NCBI RefSeq assembly: GCF_900156575.1
Contig: NZ_FTNY01000001.1
Coordinates: 186,001 to 250,000, forward strand
Direction of reading: 5' to 3'
DNA: 64,000 nt
Source of the DNA: Chryseobacterium shigense
GTDB lineage: Bacteria > Bacteroidota > Bacteroidia > Flavobacteriales > Weeksellaceae
The translations under genes and the position numbers were made by a program. Below the pieces are notes generated by a model that made no database searches, was not told the origin of the DNA, and saw only the letters and a list, made by a program, of their open reading frames with translations. Shown piece after piece: positions 18,137-27,262 of this stretch (positions within the stretch are counted from its first letter, which is position 1; the number at the start of each line of letters is the position of its first letter).

Positions 18137-18589
18137 TTATCTCAGATCAAGACTAAATCTTACCTTATTTTTTCCTGTAGCTCCCATTCTTTTATAAAAT
18201 TTTATAGCACGTACATTAAAATCAGGCGTCTGCCACTGCATATTGACACAGTTATTCAGCACACCCGTATCTTTCACTTTATTCATCAGGGCCTCACCGA
18301 TACCAAAGCCGCGATAATTTTCTTCCAGATAAAGAGCATCTAAATAAATAAACTTTTCCGCGTCCCATGTAGAAAAATCAAAAGTATAGGTTGCGTACCC
18401 AACCAGATTTCCTTCAGATTCTGCTACGATACAGGTCAGCATTTTATTTTCTGAAAACAATGCGTTCTTAAGTTTACTTTTTTTGCCTTCCTTGTTGTAA
18501 TCTGCCTTTTCATAATCTGCATGTTGACTGCATAGGTCGATAATGGTGTCCAGATCATTTTCTACAAAGGGTCTGATAATGTAATTCAT
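18137..18589 (-). CDS. GNAT-family N-acetyltransferase
   Basis: A 150-residue acyl-CoA transferase. Motif A of the GNAT fold is LYLEENYRGFGIGEALMNKV, with the acetyl-CoA pyrophosphate loop RGFGIG. The usual closing strand is NVRAIKFYKRMGA. It is divergent from the MocR-type regulator at 18652, with 62 bp between the starts, so that regulator may control it. The acceptor substrate is unknown. Confidence 0.9.
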   Translation of the reverse strand: MNYIIRPFVENDLDTIIDLCSQHADYEKADYNKEGKKSKLKNALFSENKMLTCIVAESEGNLVGYATYTFDFSTWDAEKFIYLDALYLEENYRGFGIGEALMNKVKDTGVLNNCVNMQWQTPDFNVRAIKFYKRMGATGKNKVRFSLDLR

Positions 18590-18651
18590 TTCTTATTTTT
18601 TGACAAAACTACCTGTATATTGGTTTATCTTTATAGTCCAATAGTTATAAA

Positions 18652-20127
18652 ATGGATAGTCCGATATTTGAACAAATTCTGAATAATTTTGAGCTGAACC
18701 GAAGCTTAGAAAAACCTGTTTATCTCCAACTTGCAGAAATCATCCTTTCTCTGATAAAGACCGGAAAACTTCAGTCCGGGCAAAAGCTTCCGGGTTCCAG
18801 GAATTTGGGTGATCTGCTAAAGATTAACCGGATTACAGTTTCCAAAGCCTATGAAGAATTACAAACCCAGGGCTGGCTGGAAAGTTTTGTCGGAAAAGGA
18901 ACATTTATTTCTTCGTATCTTCCGGAATACCACCCTGAAGCCCTTCAGGAATCGCAACCGCAGTTTTTCCAAAAGAAGGCAGGATTTGAGATTGATCATA
19001 AAGATTATCTGACTTCCTTCTCACCGGTTACTGCAAAACTCTATCTGGACGACGGCTTTCCGGATCCAAAGCTTGCCCCGCTTCATGAATTATACAGAGC
19101 CTACCGAAATCAACTGACCAGAGGGGGATTGTATGACAAATTTGGCAGCTACAGCTATCCTGACGGGTCCGTTTTTTACAGAGAAGCCATTTCCAACTAC
19201 CTTAATGAAACCCGTGCTCTGAAAACCACTTTTCACAATATTCTTTCCGTAAGAGGTACTTTAATGGGAATTAATCTGGTGTGCAGCGGACTTATAGAGC
19301 CCGGAGACGTCATTGTTTCAGGATTTCCGGGATGGGGAAGAGCGGAATCTAATTTCGTGCACGCCAAAGCCCGTCATATCATGATACCGGTGGATGAACA
19401 TGGTCTTGTTGTAGATGAACTGAAAACAATCTGTGAAAAGCAACAGGTGAGAATGGTCTATGTAACTCCTCACCATCATTATCCTACAACAGTTTCTCTC
19501 CGGATCGACCGCAGACTGGAACTGCTCAGACTGGCCAAAGAGTATCGGTTTATTATATTCGAAGATGATTATGATTTCGACTTTCATTACAGCCACCGCC
19601 CTTTACTGCCGCTGGCAAGTGCCGATGAAAACGGAATGGTGATCTACTGCGGATCATTTAGCAAAAGTCTTTCTCCTGCTTTCAGAATGGGATATCTGGC
19701 TGCTTCGGAAAATGTGATCGAACATCTTTCTAAAGTCCGTCTGCTGCTGGACCGTCAGGGAGATCATATTCTGGACAATGCCATGGGAGAGATCCTGAAT
19801 GACGGAACTGTCCAGAGATATTTAAGAAAAACACTGGTTATTTATGAACAAAAAAGAGATTTTTTCTGCCGGCAGCTCAATGATGAATTAAAAGATGCCG
19901 TTAAATTTACGGTACCTGTCGGAGGAATGTCCGTATGGACGCAATTTGACCGTTCCATTGATGTGGAACACCTTGCTAAGAAAGCTTTGACAAAAGGACT
20001 ATACATTTCAGACGGGAGAGCTCATCAATATCCACGGTTTAATGAAAATGCATTAAGATTAGGGTTCGCTTCTCCTTCTTTTGACGAATTGCAAAAGAGT
20101 GTTGCCATTTTGAAAACATTGTTGTAA
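18652..20127 (+). CDS. MocR-type transcriptional regulator (GntR HTH fused to an aminotransferase domain)
   Basis: A 491-residue PLP-dependent regulator. Residues about 15-80 are a GntR winged helix (LAEIILSLIKTGKLQSGQKL, PGSRNLGDLLKINRITVSKA). Residues about 120-490 are a fold-type I aminotransferase domain with PHHHYPT, DDYDFDF and the PLP-lysine motif SFSKSLSPAFRMGY. Family members (PdxR, GabR, TauR) sense PLP and an amine to control vitamin B6, GABA or taurine genes. It is divergent from one GNAT and followed by two more, which are plausible targets. No pdxST or gabTD genes are present in the window. Confidence 0.92.
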   Translation: MDSPIFEQILNNFELNRSLEKPVYLQLAEIILSLIKTGKLQSGQKLPGSRNLGDLLKINRITVSKAYEELQTQGWLESFVGKGTFISSYLPEYHPEALQESQPQFFQKKAGFEIDHKDYLTSFSPVTAKLYLDDGFPDPKLAPLHELYRAYRNQLTRGGLYDKFGSYSYPDGSVFYREAISNYLNETRALKTTFHNILSVRGTLMGINLVCSGLIEPGDVIVSGFPGWGRAESNFVHAKARHIMIPVDEHGLVVDELKTICEKQQVRMVYVTPHHHYPTTVSLRIDRRLELLRLAKEYRFIIFEDDYDFDFHYSHRPLLPLASADENGMVIYCGSFSKSLSPAFRMGYLAASENVIEHLSKVRLLLDRQGDHILDNAMGEILNDGTVQRYLRKTLVIYEQKRDFFCRQLNDELKDAVKFTVPVGGMSVWTQFDRSIDVEHLAKKALTKGLYISDGRAHQYPRFNENALRLGFASPSFDELQKSVAILKTLL

Positions 20128-20215
20128 AAATAAATTGGCCTACCTGTTTTATTAGTAATGGCTTACTTTTATCCTCCAATGAGTCTTTACTTTTGTATCG
20201 ACTCAACAATACAAC

Positions 20216-20734
20216 ATGGAAAATATAAACATTAATAAAGTCACTTCAGAAGACCTTGATCAATTACAAATAATTGGCCGGAAGACTTTCGGAGAGACAT
20301 TTTCAGAAAGCAATACCGCTGAAAATATGGCAAAATATCTGGAAGAAGGTTTTTCAAAGGAGAAACTAATCGCTGAATTAAATGATTCAGATTCAGTGTT
20401 TTATTTTGCTGTCTGCGAAAACAATACCATTGGTTATTTAAAGATGAATTTCGGAAAATCACAGACCGAATTAAAGGATGGAAAAGGAGCAGAGATCGAA
20501 AGGATTTATGTTCTGAAGGAATTTCATGGCCGGAAAGCCGGGCAGAAGCTGTATGAAAAAGCCCTGGAAATTGCAGCAGAATCAAATTCGGATTATGTAT
20601 GGCTTGGGGTATGGGAAAAAAATCCAAGAGCAATCAGTTTTTACAAAAAGAATGGTTTTGCTGAATTCGACAGGCACGTATTTGTTTTGGGAGATGATGC
20701 CCAGACTGATATAATGATGAAAAAACTATTGTAA
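20216..20734 (+). CDS. GNAT-family N-acetyltransferase
   Basis: A 172-residue GNAT. Motif A reads IERIYVLKEFHGRKAGQKLY, with the CoA loop HGRKAG, followed by WLGVWEKNPRAISFYKKNGF. It resembles spermidine/spermine or peptide acetyltransferase-like bacterial GNATs. It lies 88 bp after the MocR regulator and 23 bp before another GNAT gene. The substrate is unknown. Confidence 0.9.
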   Translation: MENININKVTSEDLDQLQIIGRKTFGETFSESNTAENMAKYLEEGFSKEKLIAELNDSDSVFYFAVCENNTIGYLKMNFGKSQTELKDGKGAEIERIYVLKEFHGRKAGQKLYEKALEIAAESNSDYVWLGVWEKNPRAISFYKKNGFAEFDRHVFVLGDDAQTDIMMKKLL

Positions 20735-20757
20735 CCCTCTTTTAAATACTATTTATA

Positions 20758-21300
20758 ATGACAAATTTCAATATACAGCCTATTTTGGAGAATGAAAAAG
20801 TAAGTCTCCTGCCATTAGAAGAGAATGATTTTGATGGGATGTATTCTATTGCTTCCGATCCAAAAATATGGGAACAGCATCCTAATAAAGACCGTTGGCA
20901 AAAAGAAGAATTCACCAATTTTTTTGAAGGGGCAATTTTGAGTAAAGGAGCTTTTAAAATAATAGATAAACGCACCAATGAGATGATCGGAGGTACGAGG
21001 TTTTATGATTATAATGAAGAAGAAGATCTTATTTTTATAGGATATACCTTTTTTACGAGAACTTACTGGGGAACGGGAATCAATCCATCGGTAAAAGCAA
21101 TGATGATGAACTATATCTTCCAGTATGTTTCAAGGGTGGGCTTCCATGTCGGAGCTGGAAATATACGCTCGCAGATCGCAGTAGGGCGTATTGGAGGTGA
21201 AAAAACAGCAGAGCGGGAAACAGCTTATTTTAAGGAGAAATCTCAGATAAATTATATTTACGAGATTACCAGAAGCAAATGGGAATCCATAAATTTGTAA
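20758..21300 (+). CDS. GNAT acetyltransferase, RimJ/RimL-like
   Basis: A 180-residue protein of the acetyltransferase_3 type. It opens with VSLLPLEENDFDGMYSIASD and has IGYTFFTRTYWGTGINPSVK, the motif A region, then RSQIAVGRIGGEK, the usual C-terminal strand. Such enzymes acetylate ribosomal protein N-termini or antibiotics. It is likely in the same transcript as the preceding GNAT. Substrate unknown. Confidence 0.88.
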   Translation: MTNFNIQPILENEKVSLLPLEENDFDGMYSIASDPKIWEQHPNKDRWQKEEFTNFFEGAILSKGAFKIIDKRTNEMIGGTRFYDYNEEEDLIFIGYTFFTRTYWGTGINPSVKAMMMNYIFQYVSRVGFHVGAGNIRSQIAVGRIGGEKTAERETAYFKEKSQINYIYEITRSKWESINL

Positions 21301-21389
21301 AAATTAATTTACGATCCGAAATTCCCAAATGGATAAGGATAAGCTATTTCCAGCTTTTACTGTGATTCTTTAAGGATTAAAACAGGAAA

Positions 21390-21641
<252 letters not shown>

Positions 21642-21751
21642 CTATTTTATGAATATAAATAAAATAAGGAATTTGCTTGATTTTGAAAATTATTAAAGTA
21701 CTTACAGATAAAGGTTTACAGACTGAAATCCGGGGAAATACTGGGGTGAAT

Positions 21752-22165
21752 TTAATTTCGATCTCTTTTAGAAAAATTGTATTGAGGATCAAGTGAATAG
21801 CAGTTGTCTTCTAATCTGCTGATCAGAATATAAAAGAATACTGCATAAATCATTTGTATTCCCATAGCTTCCCAGTTTTCAACCGTACTGCTTCCAAAAA
21901 GCAACATGATGATCAGCCCTGCTCCTGCAAAATTTGCAAGACGGGTTTTAAAACCAAGAATAAGCATCAGGCCAATACCCAATTCAAGAAAGGGAATTGC
22001 TGTACTGAATATCTGTACCCATGGCTGAGGAAGCCAGCTTTTTTCAAAACCTTTCGTCATTCCGTCTGCAAAAACAGAAAGTTTAGGGATTCTGGCAAGA
22101 CCGTGTCCCATAAGATTCACCCCCATGGATACCCGTAAAAGAAAATAAGCGACATTTTTATTCAT
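21752..22165 (-). CDS. DoxX-family membrane protein
   Basis: A 137-residue inner-membrane protein with four hydrophobic helices. RVSMGVNLMGHGLARIPKL and PFLELGIGLMLILGFKTRLA are typical of the DoxX/YphA family, whose members appear with quinone or thiosulfate redox functions and stress responses. The role here is unknown. It is a single gene, with 102 bp to the next gene upstream. Confidence 0.88.
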   Translation of the reverse strand: MNKNVAYFLLRVSMGVNLMGHGLARIPKLSVFADGMTKGFEKSWLPQPWVQIFSTAIPFLELGIGLMLILGFKTRLANFAGAGLIIMLLFGSSTVENWEAMGIQMIYAVFFYILISRLEDNCYSLDPQYNFSKRDRN

Positions 22166-22267
22166 AGTATTGATTTTTAAATTGTTTTTTTGGAAAGGAA
22201 GATTGTAGTTTACCCGAGCAAAATCGTCTGCGAGTAATTTCCATCTTCGTTATTCTTTTTTTAACAG

Positions 22268-23248
22268 CTACTCCTTGTTATACTGTTCTTCACTAGTATC
22301 AATCGGAGTTGAGGGATCGTTTACCACCATTTGAGCAATAGCATCTTTACGCATAAAAACAACACCCTGTTTTTCCTGAGTATATTTAATAAATTCTTTC
22401 ATTGCATGAACCATGGCCGGAGAACCTCCAATTCGGTCATGAAAACTGATGCTCATCATTCTTCTTTTCGAAGCTCCTTCCTCATACAAACGGTCAAACT
22501 CGAATTTCAACTGGACCAGAAACTGATCCGGGCTCCAGTTTTTCCCTTCTATATTCACAATGTCATTATTCCGAATAGTGTAGGGCATGACCACAAAGTT
22601 TTTCCCGTTCACTTTGGTGATAAACGGCTCATCACGGCTCAGATCATCGATGTGGTAAAGAAACCCTGCTTCCTGAAGGACTTTCAGGGTATTCGGACTT
22701 CTTCTGAGCCAGTTGCAGTTATAACCGACTGCTTTTTGTCCGGTGATCTTTTCTACCGTTTCTACCCCGTCTTTTACAAATTTTAATTCATCTGCATAGT
22801 TTTTGTTCCACTGATTATCCCAGATCATACCGTGAGCAGCGATTTCATGTCCTCCTGCTGCAATGGCTTTTGCAATCTCCGGATATTTTTCAGCAGCAGA
22901 TCCTACTATATGTGAAGTTACTTTAATATCATATTTTTTCCAAAGATCAAGCATGCGGTAAATACCTTCATTGGCTCCGTAACGATACCAGCTTTCCGCA
23001 GCCAGATCAGGTTGTCCTTTAGGAAGAGGAGTGCCACTGAACGGACTTTCTGCCCCTTCAGGTTGTCCACCCGTTTCAAACTGCATGGATACCGAAATGA
23101 CCAGTTGGGCGCCATTCGGCCAGTACTTTTTGGATGATTTTTCTGTTTCTGCAGAAGTGTTTGCTCTTCCTTTGCTATTTTTATCCAGGCATGAAATGAG
23201 GAATATGGCAGAGGTAATCAGGAATGCTGAATGTTTTAAATATTTCAT
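22268..23248 (-). CDS. Lipid-anchored polysaccharide deacetylase-family protein
   Basis: A 326-residue lipoprotein (lipobox ending in LISC, Cys20) with a NodB-type carbohydrate esterase fold. The segment GHEIAAHGMIWDNQW supplies the metal-binding His pair, and YRMLDLWKKYDIKVTSHIVG is the preceding barrel strand. Overall it is closer to the PuuE/allantoinase-like branch than to peptidoglycan deacetylases. The typical first-strand FDDG is replaced by VSMQFETGG. It is divergent from an AraC-type regulator at 23340, which probably controls it. The substrate (N-acetyl sugar or cyclic amide) is uncertain. Confidence 0.85.
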   Translation of the reverse strand: MKYLKHSAFLITSAIFLISCLDKNSKGRANTSAETEKSSKKYWPNGAQLVISVSMQFETGGQPEGAESPFSGTPLPKGQPDLAAESWYRYGANEGIYRMLDLWKKYDIKVTSHIVGSAAEKYPEIAKAIAAGGHEIAAHGMIWDNQWNKNYADELKFVKDGVETVEKITGQKAVGYNCNWLRRSPNTLKVLQEAGFLYHIDDLSRDEPFITKVNGKNFVVMPYTIRNNDIVNIEGKNWSPDQFLVQLKFEFDRLYEEGASKRRMMSISFHDRIGGSPAMVHAMKEFIKYTQEKQGVVFMRKDAIAQMVVNDPSTPIDTSEEQYNKE

Positions 23249-23339
23249 TTTTTAAAGGGTTTTGTTTTGCAAAATTGGCCAATAAAGAGTGGATATCTGT
23301 TGTAAAAATTTATGCTAAATTTGTAAAAATTCATTCTTT

Positions 23340-24191
23340 ATGAAGCGTATTGTCAATTTCAGTTCTTTCAATGTCTTCAGCATTGAGAAAGAGGTTTGGG
23401 ATGTTGAATACCACAATCATAATTTCTATGAACTGATTGTGATAGAAAGCGGGAAGGGCACCCATCACCTGAACGGAATCACCCTGATGTATAAAAAAGG
23501 GGACGTTTTCCTGCTCAGACCGAGTGATGCACACGAGTTTTCTATTAAAAGCAAAACAAAATTCATTTACATCAAATTTACAGAACAACATCTGTGGGAA
23601 AAGCTGCAGAACGATAAAAAAAGTGAATTAAGCAAGGCTGTTCAGCTTTTGATGGAGGACCGTTCTTTTGTGTATGAATCGGCAATCAGGAATAAAGCAG
23701 ACCAGGAACACCTGCTCCACCTGGCAAGGATTCTCCTTCACGAATTCAGCAATAAAAGTTATTACAGCCGGGAAACTTCTGCCGATCTGTTTTCGGCAAT
23801 GATGACCATTCTGATCAGGAATACCATGAACAGCAGCGGTATGGACAGGATATCACAAGGATTGAACCAGGCGGAAAAGATTTTATATTATATCAATGTT
23901 CACGCCATGGATGCAGATAAGATGAAGCTGGAACATCTGGCCGGGGAATTTATGCTTTCTCATAATTACATCAGCATTTACATTAAAAAGCAGACCGGAT
24001 TTTCTGTTCAGCAACATGTGATGCAGCATAAAATAAAAGCGGCTGAAAGACTTTTGAAGCAGAGTAACTATAACATCAATGAAATTGCGGAACAGCTTGG
24101 CTTTAATGATGCCAGTCATTTCAATAAAATTTTCAGGACCTATAAAAGTAGGTCGCCATCAGCATTTAGAAAAGAGGATAAGTCAGCCTGA
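23340..24191 (+). CDS. AraC-family transcriptional regulator
   Basis: A 283-residue regulator. The N-terminal cupin-like sensing domain has VEYHNHNFYELIVIESGKGT and KKGDVFLLRPSDAHEF. Residues about 185-280 form two helix-turn-helix units (LEHLAGEFMLSHNYISIYIK; NINEIAEQLGFNDASHFNKI, then FRTYKSRSPSAFR). It is divergent from the polysaccharide deacetylase, with 91 bp between the starts, and a TAAATTTG -7 element lies at 23316-23323. The effector is probably a sugar or small carbohydrate. Confidence 0.92.
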   Translation: MKRIVNFSSFNVFSIEKEVWDVEYHNHNFYELIVIESGKGTHHLNGITLMYKKGDVFLLRPSDAHEFSIKSKTKFIYIKFTEQHLWEKLQNDKKSELSKAVQLLMEDRSFVYESAIRNKADQEHLLHLARILLHEFSNKSYYSRETSADLFSAMMTILIRNTMNSSGMDRISQGLNQAEKILYYINVHAMDADKMKLEHLAGEFMLSHNYISIYIKKQTGFSVQQHVMQHKIKAAERLLKQSNYNINEIAEQLGFNDASHFNKIFRTYKSRSPSAFRKEDKSA

Positions 24192-24229
24192 TCATTGGTT
24201 GTTCTTTTAAAATAATGTATCTTAAAACG

Positions 24230-24694
24230 ATGAAAACAAGTGCAGGTATTTTACTGTTTAAAAGGGAAGATCATAATCGGTCTTATTTCCTGGTTCATCC
24301 GGGAGGACCTTTTTGGAAGAATAAGGATGCAGGAGCATGGTCCATCCCAAAAGGAGAAGTTTTACCCGGTGAGGACCTGTTGGAACGGGCTCTGACTGAG
24401 TTTAAAGAAGAAACCGGACAAAAAGCAGAAGGAGAATTTATGGCATTACAGCCTGTTAAGCAGAAAAGTGGTAAAACGGTGTACGCCTGGGCTTTGGAAG
24501 GTCATATGGAAACAGATGGACTTTACAGCAATACCGTACAGATAGAATGGCCTCCCAGATCTTCCAGAATAATTGAAATCCCTGAAGTAGATCAATGGGA
24601 ATGGTTCAGTTCAGCGGAAGCCAAAATGAAAATCAATCCGGCACAGGCTGCCTTTATAGAAGAATTGGAAAAAAAACTGGATGAAGTGGAATAA
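24230..24694 (+). CDS. Nudix hydrolase-family protein
   Basis: A protein of about 154 residues from ATG 24230 (MKTSAGILLFKRED); an in-frame ATG at 24215 would add five residues. The Nudix box runs from GEVLPGEDLLERALTEFKEE into TG, matching Gx5Ex7REUxEExGU with Ala-Leu in place of the first Arg-Glu. Nudix enzymes hydrolyse nucleoside diphosphate derivatives. The WxIPKGE segment just before the box resembles the NUDIX proteins annotated as phosphohydrolases in Bacteroidetes. It follows the AraC gene by 38 bp. Confidence 0.88.
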   Translation: MKTSAGILLFKREDHNRSYFLVHPGGPFWKNKDAGAWSIPKGEVLPGEDLLERALTEFKEETGQKAEGEFMALQPVKQKSGKTVYAWALEGHMETDGLYSNTVQIEWPPRSSRIIEIPEVDQWEWFSSAEAKMKINPAQAAFIEELEKKLDEVE

Positions 24695-24700
24695 AGCTTA

Positions 24701-25192
24701 TTATTTTTTTATTCCAATGGCTTTTAAAGCATGATTGGTTAAGTATATTGTGTCAAAAACCGTAAGGGATTCAACATCAGCAAATGCGGCTGACATGAGA
24801 TCAGTTTTATTAAAAGAAAGCTCTACAGCCTCATCATAAGACGCGACAATTCTTACCACGGAATACCCGTTGTAACCTATCTTGAAGCCATCGAACAGAC
24901 AATTCTGTTCTGCTCTCTGGTATTGTATATATTCTTCAAATCCTTCTGTGTCTTTTCTTTTTCCATTATTATGGTCAAGAGATTTCCACTCCAAATAATT
25001 TTTGGGTTCTTTCAGGACATTTCCATTGTCATCCACAGGAACAAACATTCCTAATGTTAAAGGTTTTCTTAGGAAATTGGCATAGTTTTTCATCAGGCTC
25101 AAGGTCTGAAGATCTGCATATCCTTCGTTACAGTAATACTCAATGACAAAATCTGTCATCGGAATCAGCTTGTGGGAAGCTTCAGTCGGCAT
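24701..25192 (-). CDS. Hypothetical acidic protein
   Basis: A 163-residue soluble protein with no signal peptide or membrane segment. It is rich in aromatic residues and Asn (FVIEYYCNEGYADLQTLSL; DGFKIGYNGYSVVRI). I do not recognise the family. It is convergent with the Nudix gene, six bases separating the stops, and divergent from the MerC-domain gene. Confidence 0.6.
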   Translation of the reverse strand: MPTEASHKLIPMTDFVIEYYCNEGYADLQTLSLMKNYANFLRKPLTLGMFVPVDDNGNVLKEPKNYLEWKSLDHNNGKRKDTEGFEEYIQYQRAEQNCLFDGFKIGYNGYSVVRIVASYDEAVELSFNKTDLMSAAFADVESLTVFDTIYLTNHALKAIGIKK

Positions 25193-25305
25193 ATTTAGTG
25201 TTTTCTTTTCAAAAAATAAAAGTAGTACTTTTATTTACTTTACCCAACTTTAATCTCATTTAAAATATCAGCGCCATTGATCCGGGATAAATTATTTTAT
25301 TTTAT

Positions 25306-25360
25306 CGCAACAAAGTTGCGTTATTTGGAATTTTATCTATACTTTTGCAACAAGGTTACC
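25306..25360 (+). promoter_or_regulatory. Promoter with two palindromic operators, shared with the T9SS gene at 47824
   Basis: A perfect palindrome CGCAACAAAGTTGCG stands at 25306-25320 and a second, imperfect copy TGCAACAAGGTTACC at 25346-25360, centres 40 bp apart. The -33 TTG (25316-25318) lies inside the first copy and the -7 TACTTTTG (25340-25347) runs into the second, separated by 21 bases, a full consensus promoter. Repressor binding would cover both elements. The same arrangement, with identical spacing to the start codon, occurs upstream of 47824. A Fur-family metal regulator is a reasonable guess but is not shown here. Confidence 0.8.
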
Positions 25361-25385
25361 CTAAGGAACCTAAATCTTCTATTTT

Positions 25386-25724
25386 ATGAAATCAAAAATT
25401 CTTGATGCAGTAGGTATTTCTGCTGCGGTTCTGTGTCTTATTCACTGTATTGCGTTTCCTTTATTGATGATTATTCCATTGGGAATATCGCACAATCCTT
25501 ATATAGATATGGCTTTCCTTGCTATAGGTGCTGTAGTCGTTTACAGAGTAACGAAAAAGATGGCTAACCGATGGCTGAAACTTTTGTTTTGGACTTCTAT
25601 TGTTCTTATTGCAATGTCTGTTTTGGCAGATTTTATCTTCGGGATTCATATGCCCTTCATGTATGTGGGAGCAGCAGGATTGATTGCAGGCCACCTCATT
25701 AATTTTAAAAATCACAAACATTAA
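25386..25724 (+). CDS. MerC-domain membrane protein
   Basis: A 112-residue inner-membrane protein with four hydrophobic helices. The family signature CLIHCIAFPLL is in helix 1 (Cys-x-x-His-Cys) and the C-terminus is His-rich (GHLINFKNHKH). MerC was first described as a mercuric-ion transporter; the Bacteroidetes members often sit with Fur-family regulators and are more likely linked to zinc or general metal balance. There is no other mer gene nearby. The upstream double operator suggests metal-responsive repression (inference). Confidence 0.88.
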   Translation: MKSKILDAVGISAAVLCLIHCIAFPLLMIIPLGISHNPYIDMAFLAIGAVVVYRVTKKMANRWLKLLFWTSIVLIAMSVLADFIFGIHMPFMYVGAAGLIAGHLINFKNHKH

Positions 25725-25846
25725 TTTGAAGTTAAAGTAAAGAATAGAAATGCTTTAAGATTTGGCTAAAATTCACAATTAATTAACGCAACATTATTTC
25801 ATTAATTAAAATTATCTTCTACCTTGTATTCCGAAATTGTATCAAA

Positions 25847-27244
25847 ATGGACAGACGTAAATTTTTAAAAGGTTCAGCAGTATTGTCAGGCCTGTTCACC
25901 TTAAATCCGGTTGATTTTTTTGCCAATAGCAGAAAAAATATTCCTGATCCTCAGAAAACAGCAAAGAATATTATTTTCATGATCAGTGACGGAATGAGTT
26001 CCGGAACTTTAGCCATGGCTAATTTGTATTCTCAGAATATTTTGGGCAAAAATGGAAACTGGATGAATCTGTACCATGAAAATAAAGTTTCCAGGGCTTT
26101 GATGGATACGGCATCTGCAAGCTCTATTGTTACAGACTCTGCCGCAGCAAGTTCATCTTTCGGAGGAGGATTTCGGGTAAAAAACGGAGTCCTGAATGTT
26201 GGAGCCCATGGTGAAAGATATGTTCCTATCTGGCAAAAATTTAAAAAAGCAGGAAAAAAGACAGGCTGCGTAACGACAGTGACCATTACGCATGCCACTC
26301 CAGCAGGTTTCTGTGTGAATTCAGACAGCCGGAACGCAGAAAATGAGATTGCCCAAATGTATGCTGAAATAGGCTTTGATGTGATGATGGGCGGCGGTGA
26401 TGAATTTTTTAATCCTTTAAAAAGAAAAGATAAAAAGGATGTGTATGCTTTGTACAAACAAAAGGGTTATCAGATTCTTAAAAACAGAACAGATCTGAAA
26501 AGCACAGAAAAAGGGAAGAAGATACTGGGTGTTTTCAATTCCGGAGCTTTGCCTTATTCCATAGACCGAACCCATCTCCCTGAGCTGCAGAATACTCCTT
26601 CTTTGTCTGAAATGACACAGACCGCCATTGATCAGATGAAAGACCATAAAGATGGGTTTGTTTTACAAGTAGAAGGCGGGAAAGTAGACTGGGCAGCTCA
26701 TGCCAATGATATCTCGGCTTTGATCCACGATCAGCTTGCTTTTGACGAAGCGGTAAAAACGGTGATCGATTTTGCGGAAAAAGAGGGAAATACTCTGGTG
26801 ATCATTACCACAGACCACGGCAATGCCAATCCCGGAACCATCTACGGACCGGATGCCACGAAAAACTTTAACAGCATTTCCAATTATCGGTACACCAACG
26901 AATATATTCTGAATGCTATTCATCCTGATTTCAATCTTCAGAAGATGAAAGACTGGATCTATGAGACCAATGCAATAAGTCTTGCGGATGATGAAGCAAA
27001 ATATTTACTTAGCTTTTATTCGGGACTTGAAAAACAGGAAGCCGGGCTTTACAATTATAAGAAACTGCCATTTAAAGCGTATTCTGATATTCAGAAAAAA
27101 CATAATTCTGTAGGATGGATCAGTATGGATCATTCCGGAGATTATGTTGAAGTTGCCGTTTATGGTCCGGGAAGAGAGCTTTTACCTTCCTTTATCAAGA
27201 ATACTGATTTGCATGATCTGATGTTGAAAGCAGCACAGGTATAG
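25847..27244 (+). CDS. Tat-exported alkaline phosphatase
   Basis: A 465-residue PhoA-superfamily phosphomonoesterase. The N-terminus MDRRKFLKGSAVLSG is a twin-arginine signal, so the folded metalloenzyme goes to the periplasm. The catalytic serine is in TDSAAASSS (Ser98). Metal ligands are seen in FMISDGMSSG (Asp), HATPAG, the WAAHAND segment (His) and IITTDHGNANPG (Asp, His), plus a late SMDHSG. It binds two Zn and one Mg in known members. No recognisable Pho box was identified upstream. It is monocistronic. Confidence 0.93.
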   Translation: MDRRKFLKGSAVLSGLFTLNPVDFFANSRKNIPDPQKTAKNIIFMISDGMSSGTLAMANLYSQNILGKNGNWMNLYHENKVSRALMDTASASSIVTDSAAASSSFGGGFRVKNGVLNVGAHGERYVPIWQKFKKAGKKTGCVTTVTITHATPAGFCVNSDSRNAENEIAQMYAEIGFDVMMGGGDEFFNPLKRKDKKDVYALYKQKGYQILKNRTDLKSTEKGKKILGVFNSGALPYSIDRTHLPELQNTPSLSEMTQTAIDQMKDHKDGFVLQVEGGKVDWAAHANDISALIHDQLAFDEAVKTVIDFAEKEGNTLVIITTDHGNANPGTIYGPDATKNFNSISNYRYTNEYILNAIHPDFNLQKMKDWIYETNAISLADDEAKYLLSFYSGLEKQEAGLYNYKKLPFKAYSDIQKKHNSVGWISMDHSGDYVEVAVYGPGRELLPSFIKNTDLHDLMLKAAQV

Positions 27245-27262
27245 GGTATTCCCATGATTTTC

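Noticed and set aside
25386..25724. Mercury-resistance operon
   Set aside because: Only the MerC-domain protein is present; there is no merA, merR, merT or merP nearby.
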